DNA of 64,000 nt from Streptomyces rishiriensis (GCF_003112535.1 NZ_BEWA01000010.1:148163-212162), one strand, 5' to 3'. Numbered from the stretch's first letter, positions 25,329 through 34,099 are shown. Notes: generated from the letters alone by a model not told the origin. Translations and numbers: made by a program.

Positions 25329-26084
25329 CTAGACGGTGAGGGGAATGACACCCAAAGGCTGTGTGGTGGGTTGTTCAGAGCCGCCCGCAGGTTCGATGGT
25401 GATGCCCACAGCTACGGAGCCGACAGGCGACCCCTTCAGGACGCGGAAGTCGCTGCGCGAGGCGTTGGGCACGAGGCCCGCCGGCCTCAGGTTTCCCGAT
25501 CTGGCCGCGTACCAGAGTTCGTACACGCGGTCGCCGGTCAGAGCGGGAAGCCGACGGGCGGCGAAGACTGCGCGCGCCTGGGAACGGGAGACGAGGACGG
25601 CAGCGGTGGTTCCGTCGGTGAGTTCACCGGTGTGGACCGTGGCGTCGGGTGCGGTGAGGACGCCTGCGATGGCTGAGCTTTCCGTGTCGGCCCGCTGCTC
25701 GGCGCGGGCGGCCCGGGCCCGGGCGTCGTCGGATTCGTGGTGTTGCCACGCGGCGACGCCGCCGAATGCGACGGCCGCCGCGACGCTCGCGGCGAGCGCC
25801 GGCCGCACGGTGCGCCGGCCACGCGCCCGCGGACGCTGCGGGGTCCCGTTCTGGCGGGTGCCGGCGACCGCGAGGAGAGTGCGAGCACGTGCCTGCGACG
25901 TCACCGCCACTGTCTGCGTCGAGCCGCCCCACCGTGCCGCGGTCTCGAGCAGAGCGCCGGCTTCTCGTCGGCACTGCTCGCAACCTGCGAGATGGTTCTC
26001 GAACGCGGCTTCGTCAGCCGGTGGCAAGGCGTGCAACACGTATGCGCCGACGGCCAGATGCGGATCCTCCTTGCTGGTTGTCAT
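25329..26084 (-). CDS. Zinc-finger anti-sigma factor, RskA-like
   Basis: Membrane anti-sigma factor of 251 residues. It has a cytoplasmic anti-sigma zinc-binding motif (FENHLAGCEQC, H-x3-C-x2-C), one transmembrane segment (PALAASVAAAVAFGGVAAW) and an extracytoplasmic RskA-type domain (VYELWYAARSG, VGITIEPAGGS). Its ATG at 26084 overlaps the sigma gene stop by ATGA, so the pair is translationally coupled. It is expected to hold the ECF sigma factor inactive until regulated proteolysis. Confidence 0.9.
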   Translation of the reverse strand: MTTSKEDPHLAVGAYVLHALPPADEAAFENHLAGCEQCRREAGALLETAARWGGSTQTVAVTSQARARTLLAVAGTRQNGTPQRPRARGRRTVRPALAASVAAAVAFGGVAAWQHHESDDARARAARAEQRADTESSAIAGVLTAPDATVHTGELTDGTTAAVLVSRSQARAVFAARRLPALTGDRVYELWYAARSGNLRPAGLVPNASRSDFRVLKGSPVGSVAVGITIEPAGGSEQPTTQPLGVIPLTV

Positions 26085-26647
26085 GCCTGGCCCTCCAGAC
26101 ACGCGTGAAGCTCCCGCAACCCTGCACGCATGCGGGACTTGACCGTTCCTTCCGGTACCGACAGCGCAGCGGCGACCTCGATGTAGGTCAGCCCCTGGTA
26201 GAAGGCGAGCATGAGCGGCACCCGCCGGTGCCGCTCCAGCTTGGCCAGACAGCGGCGCAGGCGCCGTTGCTCGTCGTGGTCCTGCACCTTTTCAGCGACT
26301 TCGTCGAAGGCCCGTTCCGGCGCCAGGATGCCCGTACGCTGTTCGCGTTCCGCGCTGGCCCGCGCGGTCCTGACACGGTCCACCGCCCGCCGGTGGGCGA
26401 GGGTGAGAATCCACGCTTTCGCTGTGCCTCGCTCGGGGTCGTAACGGCCCGCGGTGCGCCATACCTCGATCATGACGTCCTGGGTCACCTCCTCCGCCTG
26501 GGCCGCATCGCGCAGGATGCGGTGCACCAGTCCCATCACTGCGCCGGAGAGCGCGTCGTAGATTCCGGTGAAGGCATCCTGGTCGCCGCCTGCCACACGG
26601 GCCAGGAGTTCCTCGACTCGGACGTTCGACTCGGAGCTGTGCAGCAC
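26081..26647 (-). CDS. ECF sigma factor, SigK-like
   Basis: RNA polymerase ECF sigma factor of 188 residues. Region 2 shows DAAQAEEVTQDVMIEVWRTA and the -10 recognition segment AWILTLAHRRAVDRVR. Region 4 shows LMLAFYQGLTYIEVAAALSV followed by PEGTVKSRMR. Paired with the overlapping RskA-like anti-sigma gene, the layout is that of SigK/RskA modules. Target genes are not evident. Confidence 0.93.
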   Translation of the reverse strand: MLHSSESNVRVEELLARVAGGDQDAFTGIYDALSGAVMGLVHRILRDAAQAEEVTQDVMIEVWRTAGRYDPERGTAKAWILTLAHRRAVDRVRTARASAEREQRTGILAPERAFDEVAEKVQDHDEQRRLRRCLAKLERHRRVPLMLAFYQGLTYIEVAAALSVPEGTVKSRMRAGLRELHACLEGQA

Positions 26648-26722
26648 AGCTCTGCTCCCCTCGTGCCAGGCCCGGCGGCGGCCGCACGGGCGGTCGTAAG
26701 GATGTGATCGCCCAAGAGCCGC

Positions 26723-27148
26723 TCATCCGACCCCTATGACGTCGGTGGCGGATCGCAACTCGAGCAGCACGTGCACGGTCTTGCCGCCGATCGCGGGGAC
26801 CGACCGGATGTCGCCGCCCAGCTCACGGATGATGCCCATGCCGAAGCCGCCACGCTCGCCGCCGAGACCGCGGCACATGTCCGGCAACTCCTCACTGCGG
26901 TCAGCGACCGCTATGTCGAGCCGGCCGTCGCGAACCGTAAGCGTCAGCGTGCAGGATTCCGAGGTGTGACGAACCGCGTTGGTCACCAGTTCGGACACGA
27001 TGAGCACCGCGTCGCTCATGCGGTCGACCGGAGCGGTCGCCTGGAGCCAGCGCTCACTGATGCGTCGGGCGGCGGACGGGGCGCGCCGGGTGTGGGGAAG
27101 CGTGACGGCGTGCTGCGCTGCCGTGGTCGGTGACGTAGTCATGGACAT
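26723..27148 (-). CDS. RsbW/SpoIIAB-like ATP-binding regulator
   Basis: HATPase_c protein of 141 residues of the type abundant in Streptomyces, acting as anti-sigma/anti-anti-sigma kinases. N-box SELVTNAVRH, G1 box VADRSEELP and G2 box GGFGMGIIRELG are present. The ATG at 27148 has AAGGAG 5 nt upstream, so the longer reading frame is not used. Partner sigma or antagonist is not obvious; it lies just upstream of the ECF sigma gene on the same strand, 75 bp away. Confidence 0.88.
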   Translation of the reverse strand: MSMTTSPTTAAQHAVTLPHTRRAPSAARRISERWLQATAPVDRMSDAVLIVSELVTNAVRHTSESCTLTLTVRDGRLDIAVADRSEELPDMCRGLGGERGGFGMGIIRELGGDIRSVPAIGGKTVHVLLELRSATDVIGVG

Positions 27149-27279
27149 GAGCGCTCCTTCGAACGACCCGGCCCGTGGGGATCCTGCACCGGAGATTCGT
27201 AGCCGCGAGGCTCGTGGATGTCGCAGGGCTGCGTGCAGAAAGCCCACACTTCCCACCCGGGCGGGTGAGCGGAGTGGCC

Positions 27280-27340
27280 GGAGGATTAATTTCCTCCGAC
27301 GTCATCCGCTGGGACGCCCGCTCCGAATCCCTGACGTCAG
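27280..27340. promoter_or_regulatory. Divergent promoter region with two dyads
   Basis: GGAGGA-TTAATT-TCCTCC (27280-27297) and the palindrome CTGACGTCAG (27331-27340) lie between the divergent HATPase and WXXGXW genes. Possible operators; no regulator identified. Confidence 0.35.
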
Positions 27341-27406
27341 ACACCGTGAGACGGGACAGCACGACTCGTCGAACGAAGAGCCGACCTTTTGAAGGAGAGG
27401 TGTCCG

Positions 27407-27751
27407 ATGACCGCATCCCTGCGATTGCGCCGCCTGGCGGTCGGAGCCGCCGCCACGGGCCTGCTGGCCGGAGGAGCCGCATTCGGCCTGACGGGCACGG
27501 CTGCCGCGGCCCCCGCTCCGACCCCCGCTGCGACCGTCTCGAGCGGTGATCACCACAGCAAGTGCCACTGGGAGAAGGGGCACTGGGAGAAGGTGTGGGT
27601 CAAGGGTCACTGGGAGAAGAAGCCGGTCCAGGACAAGACCTGGAAGCACGGCCACTGGGAGTACCACCACTCCTACAAGTGGGTCTACGTGCCGGCCCAC
27701 TGGGAGCGCCACTGGGTCAAGGCCCACTGGGAGTGTGGCCACGACCACTGA
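27407..27751 (+). CDS. Secreted WXXGXW/HWE repeat protein
   Basis: Small exported protein of 114 residues. A signal peptide (LRRLAVGAAATGLLAGGAA...TAAAA) is followed by a mature region made almost entirely of His/Trp/Lys-rich repeats. Examples are KGHWEKVWVKGHWEKK and AHWERHWVKAHWECGH, about seven HW units matching the WXXGXW repeat pattern. Two cysteines flank the repeats and could close a disulfide. The many histidines suggest metal binding, but no function is established. GAAGGAGAGG upstream supports the ATG at 27407. Confidence 0.8.
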   Translation: MTASLRLRRLAVGAAATGLLAGGAAFGLTGTAAAAPAPTPAATVSSGDHHSKCHWEKGHWEKVWVKGHWEKKPVQDKTWKHGHWEYHHSYKWVYVPAHWERHWVKAHWECGHDH

Positions 27752-28276
27752 GCAGCGGTACGCGCAGGTGAGGACCGGAGTCGCCGAGCGAGCCGGTCCT
27801 CACTCATGTCGAGCCGGCTGTGCGACCGCGACCCCGGCGTCACCGGTAAGAGCCCGCCGGAGGTCCGCCGTCATACCCGCCCGGCCAGTGAGGCGAACGG
27901 GATGGACCCGGCAGTCCGACCTCGTCGGACCGGGCGTCCGGCGATGCCGGCGCCCGGGTCGTCGGCCAGGACCACACGGCCGTGATCCGCTTGCCCACCG
28001 GCTGCCGGTGCATGTCCATGCTCCGGCACCGACAACCGGGCCGCCGTCATCGGCAAGGCCCGAATCGACATGCACCGCAAGTTCACCGACATGGCGAGGA
28101 CGACGGGCCTGTACCCGCTCGCCGTGCTCTCCGACCGCGTCGTCCACCCCTCGCCGGGCGAGAGCCCCCACGACGTCCTCCCGTCCTCCCGTACTCCCGT
28201 ACGCCGCCAGCGGCAAGCCGCGGCCCGGCGGGTTCCGCCTCGGGCCCACGCCCGGCCCGGCACTGACCTGCGGAGC
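27752..28276. pseudogene. Gene-poor stretch with a decayed coding fragment
   Basis: No intact gene. Around 28022-28270 two plus frames joined by a shift read NRAAVIGKARIDMHRKFTDM, ...YPLAVLSDRVVHPSPGESP then LPYAASGKPRPGGFRLGPTP. This is a coherent protein fragment without a start or stop of its own. It reminds me of the C-terminal part of large Streptomyces replicon proteins such as Tap, but I cannot confirm this. Confidence 0.4.
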
Positions 28277-28900
28277 TCACGATCGTCGGTGATCGTGGGC
28301 GGGGCGATCGCCTCTCTCAGGCTGTGCCTGAGTCTGCAGGGGGGGCGCGGAGAGGGTACGCAGGTCATCGAAGGCCCGCAGGAGGTGCGCGTCCAAGGTC
28401 TGTGAGGGGTCGTCGATCCAGGCTTGGGCCGCGTGATGAAAGGCGGCCCAGCCGGTCTGAGCGGCCAGGCCGGCCAGCCGGTCCGCGACACCGCGCCGCT
28501 GCAGCGCTTCCGCTACGGCTTCGGTGAGCGACGCGGCCTTGGCCAGGTCGCGTTCGCGAAGTGCCGGCGTCACCGCGATGACCGCCAGTCGTGGTTCGGT
28601 GAACGGCCGGTTTTCCTCAAGGATCCGTCCGGCTTTCCGGAAGGCGCAGAGCAGCGTCTCGAGCGGTTGCAGACCGTCGGGCGCTTCGGCCACCGCCTCC
28701 ATCAGCGCGGCGCGCAGATCGGCTTCGCCGTCGAAGAGCACCTCACGCTTGTCCGGGAAGTGCCGGAAGAAGGTGCGCTCGTTGACGCCGGCCCGGGCGG
28801 CGATCTCCGCCGTGGTGGTCTGGTCGAACCCGCGTTCCTGGTACAGCTCCAGGGCCGCCTGTTGAAGGCGGCGACGCGCTTCTGCTCCGCTTCGTGGCAC
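28277..28900 (-). CDS. TetR-family repressor
   Basis: TetR regulator of 207 residues. The N-terminal HTH is TTAEIAARAGVNERTFFRHF followed by PDKREVLF. The GTG at 28900 begins close to the HTH as usual; a GGGAGG run overlaps it. Divergent from an NAD-dependent epimerase-like gene, with three copies of a palindromic operator between them, so it most likely represses itself and that gene. Confidence 0.92.
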   Translation of the reverse strand: MPRSGAEARRRLQQAALELYQERGFDQTTTAEIAARAGVNERTFFRHFPDKREVLFDGEADLRAALMEAVAEAPDGLQPLETLLCAFRKAGRILEENRPFTEPRLAVIAVTPALRERDLAKAASLTEAVAEALQRRGVADRLAGLAAQTGWAAFHHAAQAWIDDPSQTLDAHLLRAFDDLRTLSAPPLQTQAQPERGDRPAHDHRRS

Positions 28901-28918
28901 CTCCCGAGGATACCCATA

Positions 28919-29001
28919 CGCCAGTGACTGGCGCTACTTGACGCCAGTCACTGACGCTACCTAGGCTCGGCGACCGGCGCGCGTAGTGCCAGTCACTGGC
29001 G
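28919..29001. promoter_or_regulatory. Three TetR operator copies
   Basis: The 15-bp palindrome CGCCAGTGACTGGCG (28919-28933) recurs as CGCCAGTCACTGACG (28942-28956) and TGCCAGTCACTGGCG (28987-29001) in the divergent TetR/SDR intergenic region. Flanks (GCTACTT / GTAGTG) are also partly repeated. Confidence 0.85.
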
Positions 29002-29020
29002 TTAAGTAGGAGGGTGCTTC

Positions 29021-29932
29021 ATGCATGTCTTTGTTACCGGCGGTTCCGGCCAGACCGGCCCCGCAGTCGTCGCCGAGCTCGTTGCGGGCGGCCACAGCGT
29101 CACCGGACTGGCGCGCTCGGATGCCGCCGCCGCCCGGCTGGAGTCACTGGGCGCCACACCACACCGCGGCTCCCTGGACGACCTCGACACTCTGCACAGC
29201 GGCGCCGAAGCCGCCGACGGTGTCCTGCACATGGCCTACGGTGGCGACTTCTCCGACCTCGACGACATGATGAGGCGCGACCGGAGGGCCATCGAGGCGC
29301 TCGGCCGGCCGTTGGAACACTCGGGCAAACCGCTCGTCGTCACCTCCGGCACCCTCGTCCTGCCCGCCGGTCGGGAAGCCACCGAGCAGGACGAGCCCGA
29401 CACGGCCGGGATCGCCGCCTTCCGCATCGCGGGTGAGCGAGCTTGTCTGGGCTTCGCCGCCGGGGACGTGCGCGCAAGCGTGGTCCGCCTCGCTCCTACC
29501 GTCCACGGCCCCGAAGACCACGGTTTCATCCCCATGCTCATCGCCACCGCCCGAAAGACCGGCGTGTCGGCCTACACCGGCGACGGCGCCAACCGATGGC
29601 CTGCGGTGCACCGGCTGGACGCGGCGGTCCTGTTCCGCCTGGCACTGGAGCAGGCACCGGCAGGCAGCGTGCTGCACGGAGTAGCCGAAAGCGGCGTCAC
29701 CCTGAAGAGCATCGCGGAGACCATCGCCCGGGGCCTCGATCTGCCCGCGGTCTCACTCAGCCCCGACGAGGCTGCCACGCACTTCGGCAGCCCGTTCATG
29801 GCCACCGCCTACGGCCACGACGGGCCTGCCTCCAGTTCGTACACCCAGGAGCTGCTCGGCTGGTCACCCACCCGGCCAACGCTGCTCGAAGACCTGGAAC
29901 ACGGCGACTACCTGTCCATGCCAGCCTTCTGA
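29021..29932 (+). CDS. NAD(P)-dependent epimerase/SDR, extended type
   Basis: Atypical/extended SDR of 303 residues. N-terminal cofactor motif VTGGSGQTG, then VLHMAYGG and TSGTLVLPAG strands, a substrate-side block RLAPTVHGPEDHGF and a C-terminal SYTQELLGWSPTRPTLLEDL typical of NAD-dependent epimerase-like proteins. No clear YxxxK is seen, as in atypical SDRs. Controlled by the divergent TetR gene. Substrate unknown. Confidence 0.85.
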   Translation: MHVFVTGGSGQTGPAVVAELVAGGHSVTGLARSDAAAARLESLGATPHRGSLDDLDTLHSGAEAADGVLHMAYGGDFSDLDDMMRRDRRAIEALGRPLEHSGKPLVVTSGTLVLPAGREATEQDEPDTAGIAAFRIAGERACLGFAAGDVRASVVRLAPTVHGPEDHGFIPMLIATARKTGVSAYTGDGANRWPAVHRLDAAVLFRLALEQAPAGSVLHGVAESGVTLKSIAETIARGLDLPAVSLSPDEAATHFGSPFMATAYGHDGPASSSYTQELLGWSPTRPTLLEDLEHGDYLSMPAF

Positions 29933-30227
29933 CCCCCTCATGAGCGGCGCGTAAGGCGCGCTTGACGAGCCGGCGTGGCCCAGGAGCTGAACGAGCCGAC
30001 TGCCTCAGCTCGCCCGAGGCCGCCAGCGCTCACCGAACTTCCTCACCGAGTCCCAGCCGTTCTGTCCCGGGAGGATGAACCAGCGCGGGGGCGACCGGTT
30101 TTGGCCCGCATCGACTGCGGGCCGCGACCGTGATGTCGTACGTTTTCCCGATCGGCCACCGAGCGTGGTGGCGTGTGCACGCCCTGGTTCGGCGCGGGGC
30201 CGGGCGGGGGCGCGAGACGGGGGCGAC

Positions 30228-31889
30228 ATGACGGACTCTGGGGTGGCGGCCGGTTGGGACACGGCCGGCGAGTCACGGGTGACGTTGGAGCGGCTGCTGT
30301 CCGTCGTGGGGGTGGGCGCCGTGGAGTTGCACTCGGCGCCCCAGGGACTGGGGATCACGGTCACCGGCGTGAACGTGCTTGACCTCCGGGAGCCCGTGGT
30401 CGGACCGCGGGAACTGCTGCTCGCCGTGGGCGTCGATCCGCGCTCGGCCCTGGCGGTCGACGTCGTGCGCCGGGCGGGCGAGTCCGGTGCGGCGGGCGTG
30501 GTGTTCGGCCCGGGCCGGCCCGAACCCACCGCGGGAGCCCTTCAGACGGCCGCCGAGGAGGGCGGTACGGCGCTGCTGTTCCGTACCGCCTGGTGCACCT
30601 GGGCCCATCTGGTGGGCGTGCTGCGGGCGGGGCTGGCCTCGGCGGGCGTCCCGCCGGTGGCCGGGCTCGGCGGGCCGCGCCTGGGGGACCTCAACTCGCT
30701 GGCCGATGCGGTGGCGGCCCTGGTGGGCGGCGCGGTGACCATCGAGGACACCGAGTCCCGGGTGCTGGCCTACTCCTCCACCGAGGAGAACGTGGACGAG
30801 CAGCGCCGACTGACCATCCTCGGCCGCCGTGTCCCGCCGTGGCGGGTGGCCGCTATGCGCGAGGCGGGGTTCTTCCAGGCGCTGTGGGCGGGGGACGACG
30901 TACTGCACCGGCCGGCACACGGGCAGAACCCGGAACGCCTGGTGGGCGCCGTGCGGGCGGGCGGGGAGGCGCTCGGATCGATCTGGGTGGCCGCCGTGGC
31001 CGGTCGGCCGCTGGCGCCCAACGCCTCCGAGGCCCTGCGCGCGGCGGCCCGGGCCGCCGCCGCCCACCTGCTGCACCATCGCACCCACAGTTCGGACGAC
31101 CGTCTCGTCGAGGACGCGGCCCGTGCGCTGCTGGAAGACCGCGGATCCGTCGAGGTGCTCGCGGAACGGGCCTCGCTGCCGCCGCGGGAGCCGTGTGCCG
31201 TCCTTGCCGTCGGCACCGGGACCGCGGATCACGGGGACGGCGATCCGTCGGGACTGCACGGGCTGCTGACCCTGCACTGCGCCGCGTACGGCCACCGCGC
31301 GGTGGTCGTCCCGGCGGGCGGCAGGATCCTGGTGCTGTTGAGTGCCCTGGACCGTGATCTCGGCCGGGCCGAGAGCCAGGTGACCCGGCTGGGGGAAACA
31401 CTGGCGCACCAGCTGTCGGCCACTCTCGGCGGGCCGCTGAAGGTCGGGCTCGGCGAGGTGGCCCCCGGGCTGGCGAGGGCGCCCGGGTCGCGCCGGGAGG
31501 CCGAGCTCGCCCTCAGGGCGCTCACCGCGGGCGCGGGGTCGCGAACGGTCGCCAGGAGCGGGGACGTCGCGGACACGGTCGGCATCCTGCACGTCGTCGA
31601 CGCCCTGCGTGGGGTGGATCTGCCGCCGCAGACCTCGGTGGCCCGTCTGCGGGCGTTCGACGCCGAGCACAGCGGCAGTTGCCTGGTGGAGACCCTGCGC
31701 GCCTATCTCGACCACTTCGGCGACGTGTCCGCCGCCTCCCGCGCGCTCGGCGTGCACTCCAACAGCCTGCGCTACCGGCTGCGGCGCATCGCCCAGGTGT
31801 CCGGACTGGACCTGGCGGACCCCGACGCGCGTCTGCTGGCCCAGTTGCAGTTACGCCTGAGCGACGAGGACGACGACCAGCGCGACTGA
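30228..31889 (+). CDS. PucR-family regulator with a terminal TTA codon
   Basis: Regulator of 553 residues: an N-terminal PucR-like ligand domain, a GGDEF-like middle (CdaR type) and a C-terminal PucR helix-turn-helix. The HTH region reads LVETLRAYLDHFGDVSAASR, then the recognition block LGVHSNSLRYRLRRI. The ATG at 30228 is preferred because the longer frame adds unrelated sequence. Codon 31851-31853 is TTA (leucine), ten codons before the end of the conserved C-terminus, so bldA may limit production. It precedes a PLP decarboxylase on the same strand (224-bp gap), its probable target. Confidence 0.88.
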   Translation: MTDSGVAAGWDTAGESRVTLERLLSVVGVGAVELHSAPQGLGITVTGVNVLDLREPVVGPRELLLAVGVDPRSALAVDVVRRAGESGAAGVVFGPGRPEPTAGALQTAAEEGGTALLFRTAWCTWAHLVGVLRAGLASAGVPPVAGLGGPRLGDLNSLADAVAALVGGAVTIEDTESRVLAYSSTEENVDEQRRLTILGRRVPPWRVAAMREAGFFQALWAGDDVLHRPAHGQNPERLVGAVRAGGEALGSIWVAAVAGRPLAPNASEALRAAARAAAAHLLHHRTHSSDDRLVEDAARALLEDRGSVEVLAERASLPPREPCAVLAVGTGTADHGDGDPSGLHGLLTLHCAAYGHRAVVVPAGGRILVLLSALDRDLGRAESQVTRLGETLAHQLSATLGGPLKVGLGEVAPGLARAPGSRREAELALRALTAGAGSRTVARSGDVADTVGILHVVDALRGVDLPPQTSVARLRAFDAEHSGSCLVETLRAYLDHFGDVSAASRALGVHSNSLRYRLRRIAQVSGLDLADPDARLLAQLQLRLSDEDDDQRD

Positions 31890-32112
31890 CCGGCCCCCGG
31901 CCGCTCGTCGGCCCCCACCATCACAAGGCCGCTTCTTCGTCGGAGCGCACAACGGGCCTACCTGGCGGGGCGGTTGTTTGCTCCTGACCGTCGTGGGGCG
32001 GGCCCGCGGCTCTCACGACTCGACGAAGACGCCCTCCCGGTGCGGACAGCAGGCTGGTGGTCCAGCCCGGGAAGGTCCCGGGTGCTGCGCAGACCACCCC
32101 GGAAGGCTCACC

Positions 32113-33456
32113 ATGACCGGACTGACCCCCGCCGCCGAGCGGCGCGAGCGGATCCTGCGGGAAGCGGTACGGCAGGGACTGCTGGACCCCGAGCGAGACC
32201 TGCTGGCCGCCTTCGTCGACCTGGACGGCGTCGCCGCGACAGTCGAGTCCCTGCACCGCGCGTTCGCCTCGGCTCCCTCCTCTCCGCCCGTGCTGCACGC
32301 GTTCGCCGCCAAGGCGAACAGCCTGGTGCCGGTGCTGGCGGAGCTGCGAGACCTCGGCATGGGCTGCGAGGTCGCCACCGCGGGTGAGCTGGCCCGCGCC
32401 CTGGCCGCCGGCTTCGCACCGGAGCGGATCGTCTTCGACTCGCCGGCCAAGACGGAGGCCGAACTCCGGCGCGCCCTGGACCTGGGTGTGACGGTCAACG
32501 CGGACAACTACCAGGAGCTCGCCAGGATCGACCGGGCACTCGGCGGCCGCGTCCCGGCGTCCCGGATCGGTCTGCGCGTCAACTCCCAGCTCGGCGGCGG
32601 CACCATCGCCGCGATGAGCACGGCCACCAGCACCTCCAAGTTCGGCGTTCCGCTGGCGGACCCGGGCAGTCGGCGGGAGTTGCTGCGCGCCTACCGCGAC
32701 CGCCCGTGGCTGACCTGGGTGCACACGCACACCGGTTCGCAGGGCTGTCCGCTCGACCTCATGGCGCGCGGGGTCGCGCAGGCCGTGGAGTTCGCCGAGG
32801 AGGTCAACGCGTCCCTGGGGCGGCGCCAGGTGGTCGGCGTCGACATCGGCGGCGGGCTGCCCGTCAACTTCGCCGACGACGAGACCACGCCGACCTTCGC
32901 CACGTACGTGGAACAACTGCGCGCCCATGCGCCCGCGTTGTTCGCCGAACTCTCCGGATTCTCCGGCGGGTACGAGATCGTCACCGAGTTCGGGCGTTCC
33001 GTCCTGGCCAAGAACGGGTTCACCGCCGCGTACGTCGAGTACACCAAGAACGTGGGCGGCCGGTCGATCGCGGTCACCCACGCGGGTGTCCAGGTGGCCA
33101 CCCGGACCGTGTTCCATCCCGACGCCTGGCCCCTGCGGATCGAGGCGTACGACGGCGGCGGCACGGTCAAGCGGGGCGGCCCGGTCCGTCAGGACATCGC
33201 GGGCCCCGCCTGCTTCGCCGGTGACCTGCTGGCGCGCGACCGGGCGTTGCCGCTGCTGGAGCCCGGGGACATCGTCGCCGTCCCGGACACGGGCGCCTAC
33301 TACTTCTCGACGCCGTTCCACTACAACAGCCTGCCCGAACCGGCCGTGCACGGGGTCCGCACGAGCGGTGACGGCGGTGTCGCCTTCGAGCTGCTGCGTC
33401 CCGCGCAGGATCCCTGGGACGTGCCCGTGCACGAGCCCGTTCTCACGGTCAGGTAA
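32113..33456 (+). CDS. PLP-dependent decarboxylase, DAP/ornithine decarboxylase fold
   Basis: Fold-type III PLP enzyme of 447 residues. The PLP-binding lysine is in HAFAAKANS, the glycine loop in DIGGGLPVNF, the HTHTGSQG segment corresponds to the HxGS loop, and the C-terminal active-site motif is DTGAYYFSTPFHYNS. It resembles Y4yA-type diaminopimelate/ornithine decarboxylase paralogues rather than housekeeping LysA; the substrate is not established. GGAAGG precedes the ATG. It is followed after 11 bp by a small membrane protein gene and preceded by a PucR regulator. Confidence 0.85.
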   Translation: MTGLTPAAERRERILREAVRQGLLDPERDLLAAFVDLDGVAATVESLHRAFASAPSSPPVLHAFAAKANSLVPVLAELRDLGMGCEVATAGELARALAAGFAPERIVFDSPAKTEAELRRALDLGVTVNADNYQELARIDRALGGRVPASRIGLRVNSQLGGGTIAAMSTATSTSKFGVPLADPGSRRELLRAYRDRPWLTWVHTHTGSQGCPLDLMARGVAQAVEFAEEVNASLGRRQVVGVDIGGGLPVNFADDETTPTFATYVEQLRAHAPALFAELSGFSGGYEIVTEFGRSVLAKNGFTAAYVEYTKNVGGRSIAVTHAGVQVATRTVFHPDAWPLRIEAYDGGGTVKRGGPVRQDIAGPACFAGDLLARDRALPLLEPGDIVAVPDTGAYYFSTPFHYNSLPEPAVHGVRTSGDGGVAFELLRPAQDPWDVPVHEPVLTVR

Positions 33457-33467
33457 GGAGTATCGAG

Positions 33468-33674
33468 GTGGCACAGGCCAACCGTCGGCGGTCCGGCCGG
33501 GACGGACCGCTCCTCACTCAGCGCGCCGCCGTCGTCTTCCTGCTGGCAGCCCTGGTCGGCATCGGTGCCACTGCTCTGTCGGTGCTGGCCGGCAACACGT
33601 GGCCCGTCGCGGTGAGCGTCGGCGGTGGGGTCGTGGCACCGGCCGTGCTGTTCTTCCACCAGATCATCGACTAG
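33468..33674 (+). CDS. Small two-helix membrane protein
   Basis: 68 residues: basic N-terminus (RRRSGRDG) then two hydrophobic segments (AAVVFLLAALVGIGATALSV and VAVSVGGGVVAPAVLFF). GTG start 11 bp after the decarboxylase stop with GGAG upstream, so probably co-translated. No family recognised. Confidence 0.7.
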   Translation: MAQANRRRSGRDGPLLTQRAAVVFLLAALVGIGATALSVLAGNTWPVAVSVGGGVVAPAVLFFHQIID

Positions 33675-33754
33675 AAGGTCCACGAAGATCTTGGGTGTTG
33701 GCCCGGCCGCGTCAGCGGCAGGGCCGGACTCATCTGGCCCTGCTTGCAAGGGCA

Positions 33755-33925
33755 GGTGACATCAGCCACGGAGACCTGGTCCGCAACAACCCCGACCAGA
33801 CCATGACCGTCGACGCCTGCAACCTGCAGCTCCTCTACCAGGGCAGGACCCCGCCGCCCCCGGGGGACACCACCTCCTACGCGCTGCTGCCCTACCGTCC
33901 GGGCCTGCTCACCCTGCAGCGCTGA
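33755..33925 (+). pseudogene. Orphan C-terminus of a GH62 arabinofuranosidase
   Basis: The last 56 codons read GDISHGDLVRNNPDQTMTVD...LLYQGRTPPPP...LPYRPGLLTLQR-stop. This is near-identical in pattern to the C-terminus of the full GH62 enzyme at 54676-56097 (DISHGDLVRNNPDQTMTID...LLYQGKSPTAGG...LPWRPGVLTLQR). No upstream part of the enzyme is present. It is a 3' remnant of a second GH62 gene, lost by deletion. Confidence 0.88.
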
Positions 33926-34030
33926 CCCACCCCATCAACGGTGACCCCGACGCGGTGCGGTCCGCCGACGCGTAGACGAGCCGTCTACTACGCGGGCGAC
34001 TCCACCCGCTGACCGAAACGCACCACCCTG

Positions 34031-34063
34031 AGAAGCCCCAGCCGCGCGCCGGCTGGGGTTTCT
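34031..34063. terminator. Strong hairpin, nested in a larger dyad
   Basis: AGAAGCCCCAGCC (34031-34043) pairs with GGCTGGGGTTTCT (34051-34063), with one G-U pair. A second arm pair, CCACCCTG (34023) and CAGGGTGG (34087), encloses it. Likely the terminator of the lost GH62 gene. Confidence 0.7.
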
Positions 34064-34099
34064 GCTGCGACCACGCGAGGGCACCCCAGGGTGGTTGGG

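Noticed and set aside
26081..27148. Sigma, anti-sigma and HATPase genes considered a novel three-part switch
   Set aside because: Each is a common Streptomyces family and the HATPase is 75 bp away without overlap; co-function is not supported by the sequence.
30273..33474. Long reverse frames (494 and 517 codons) under the PucR and decarboxylase genes
   Set aside because: Both are antisense shadows of genes with clear domains; no motif or ribosome site of their own.
34023..34094. Nested dyads considered as a tRNA or structured RNA gene
   Set aside because: No cloverleaf, anticodon arm or TTC loop could be built; a terminator explains the structure better.
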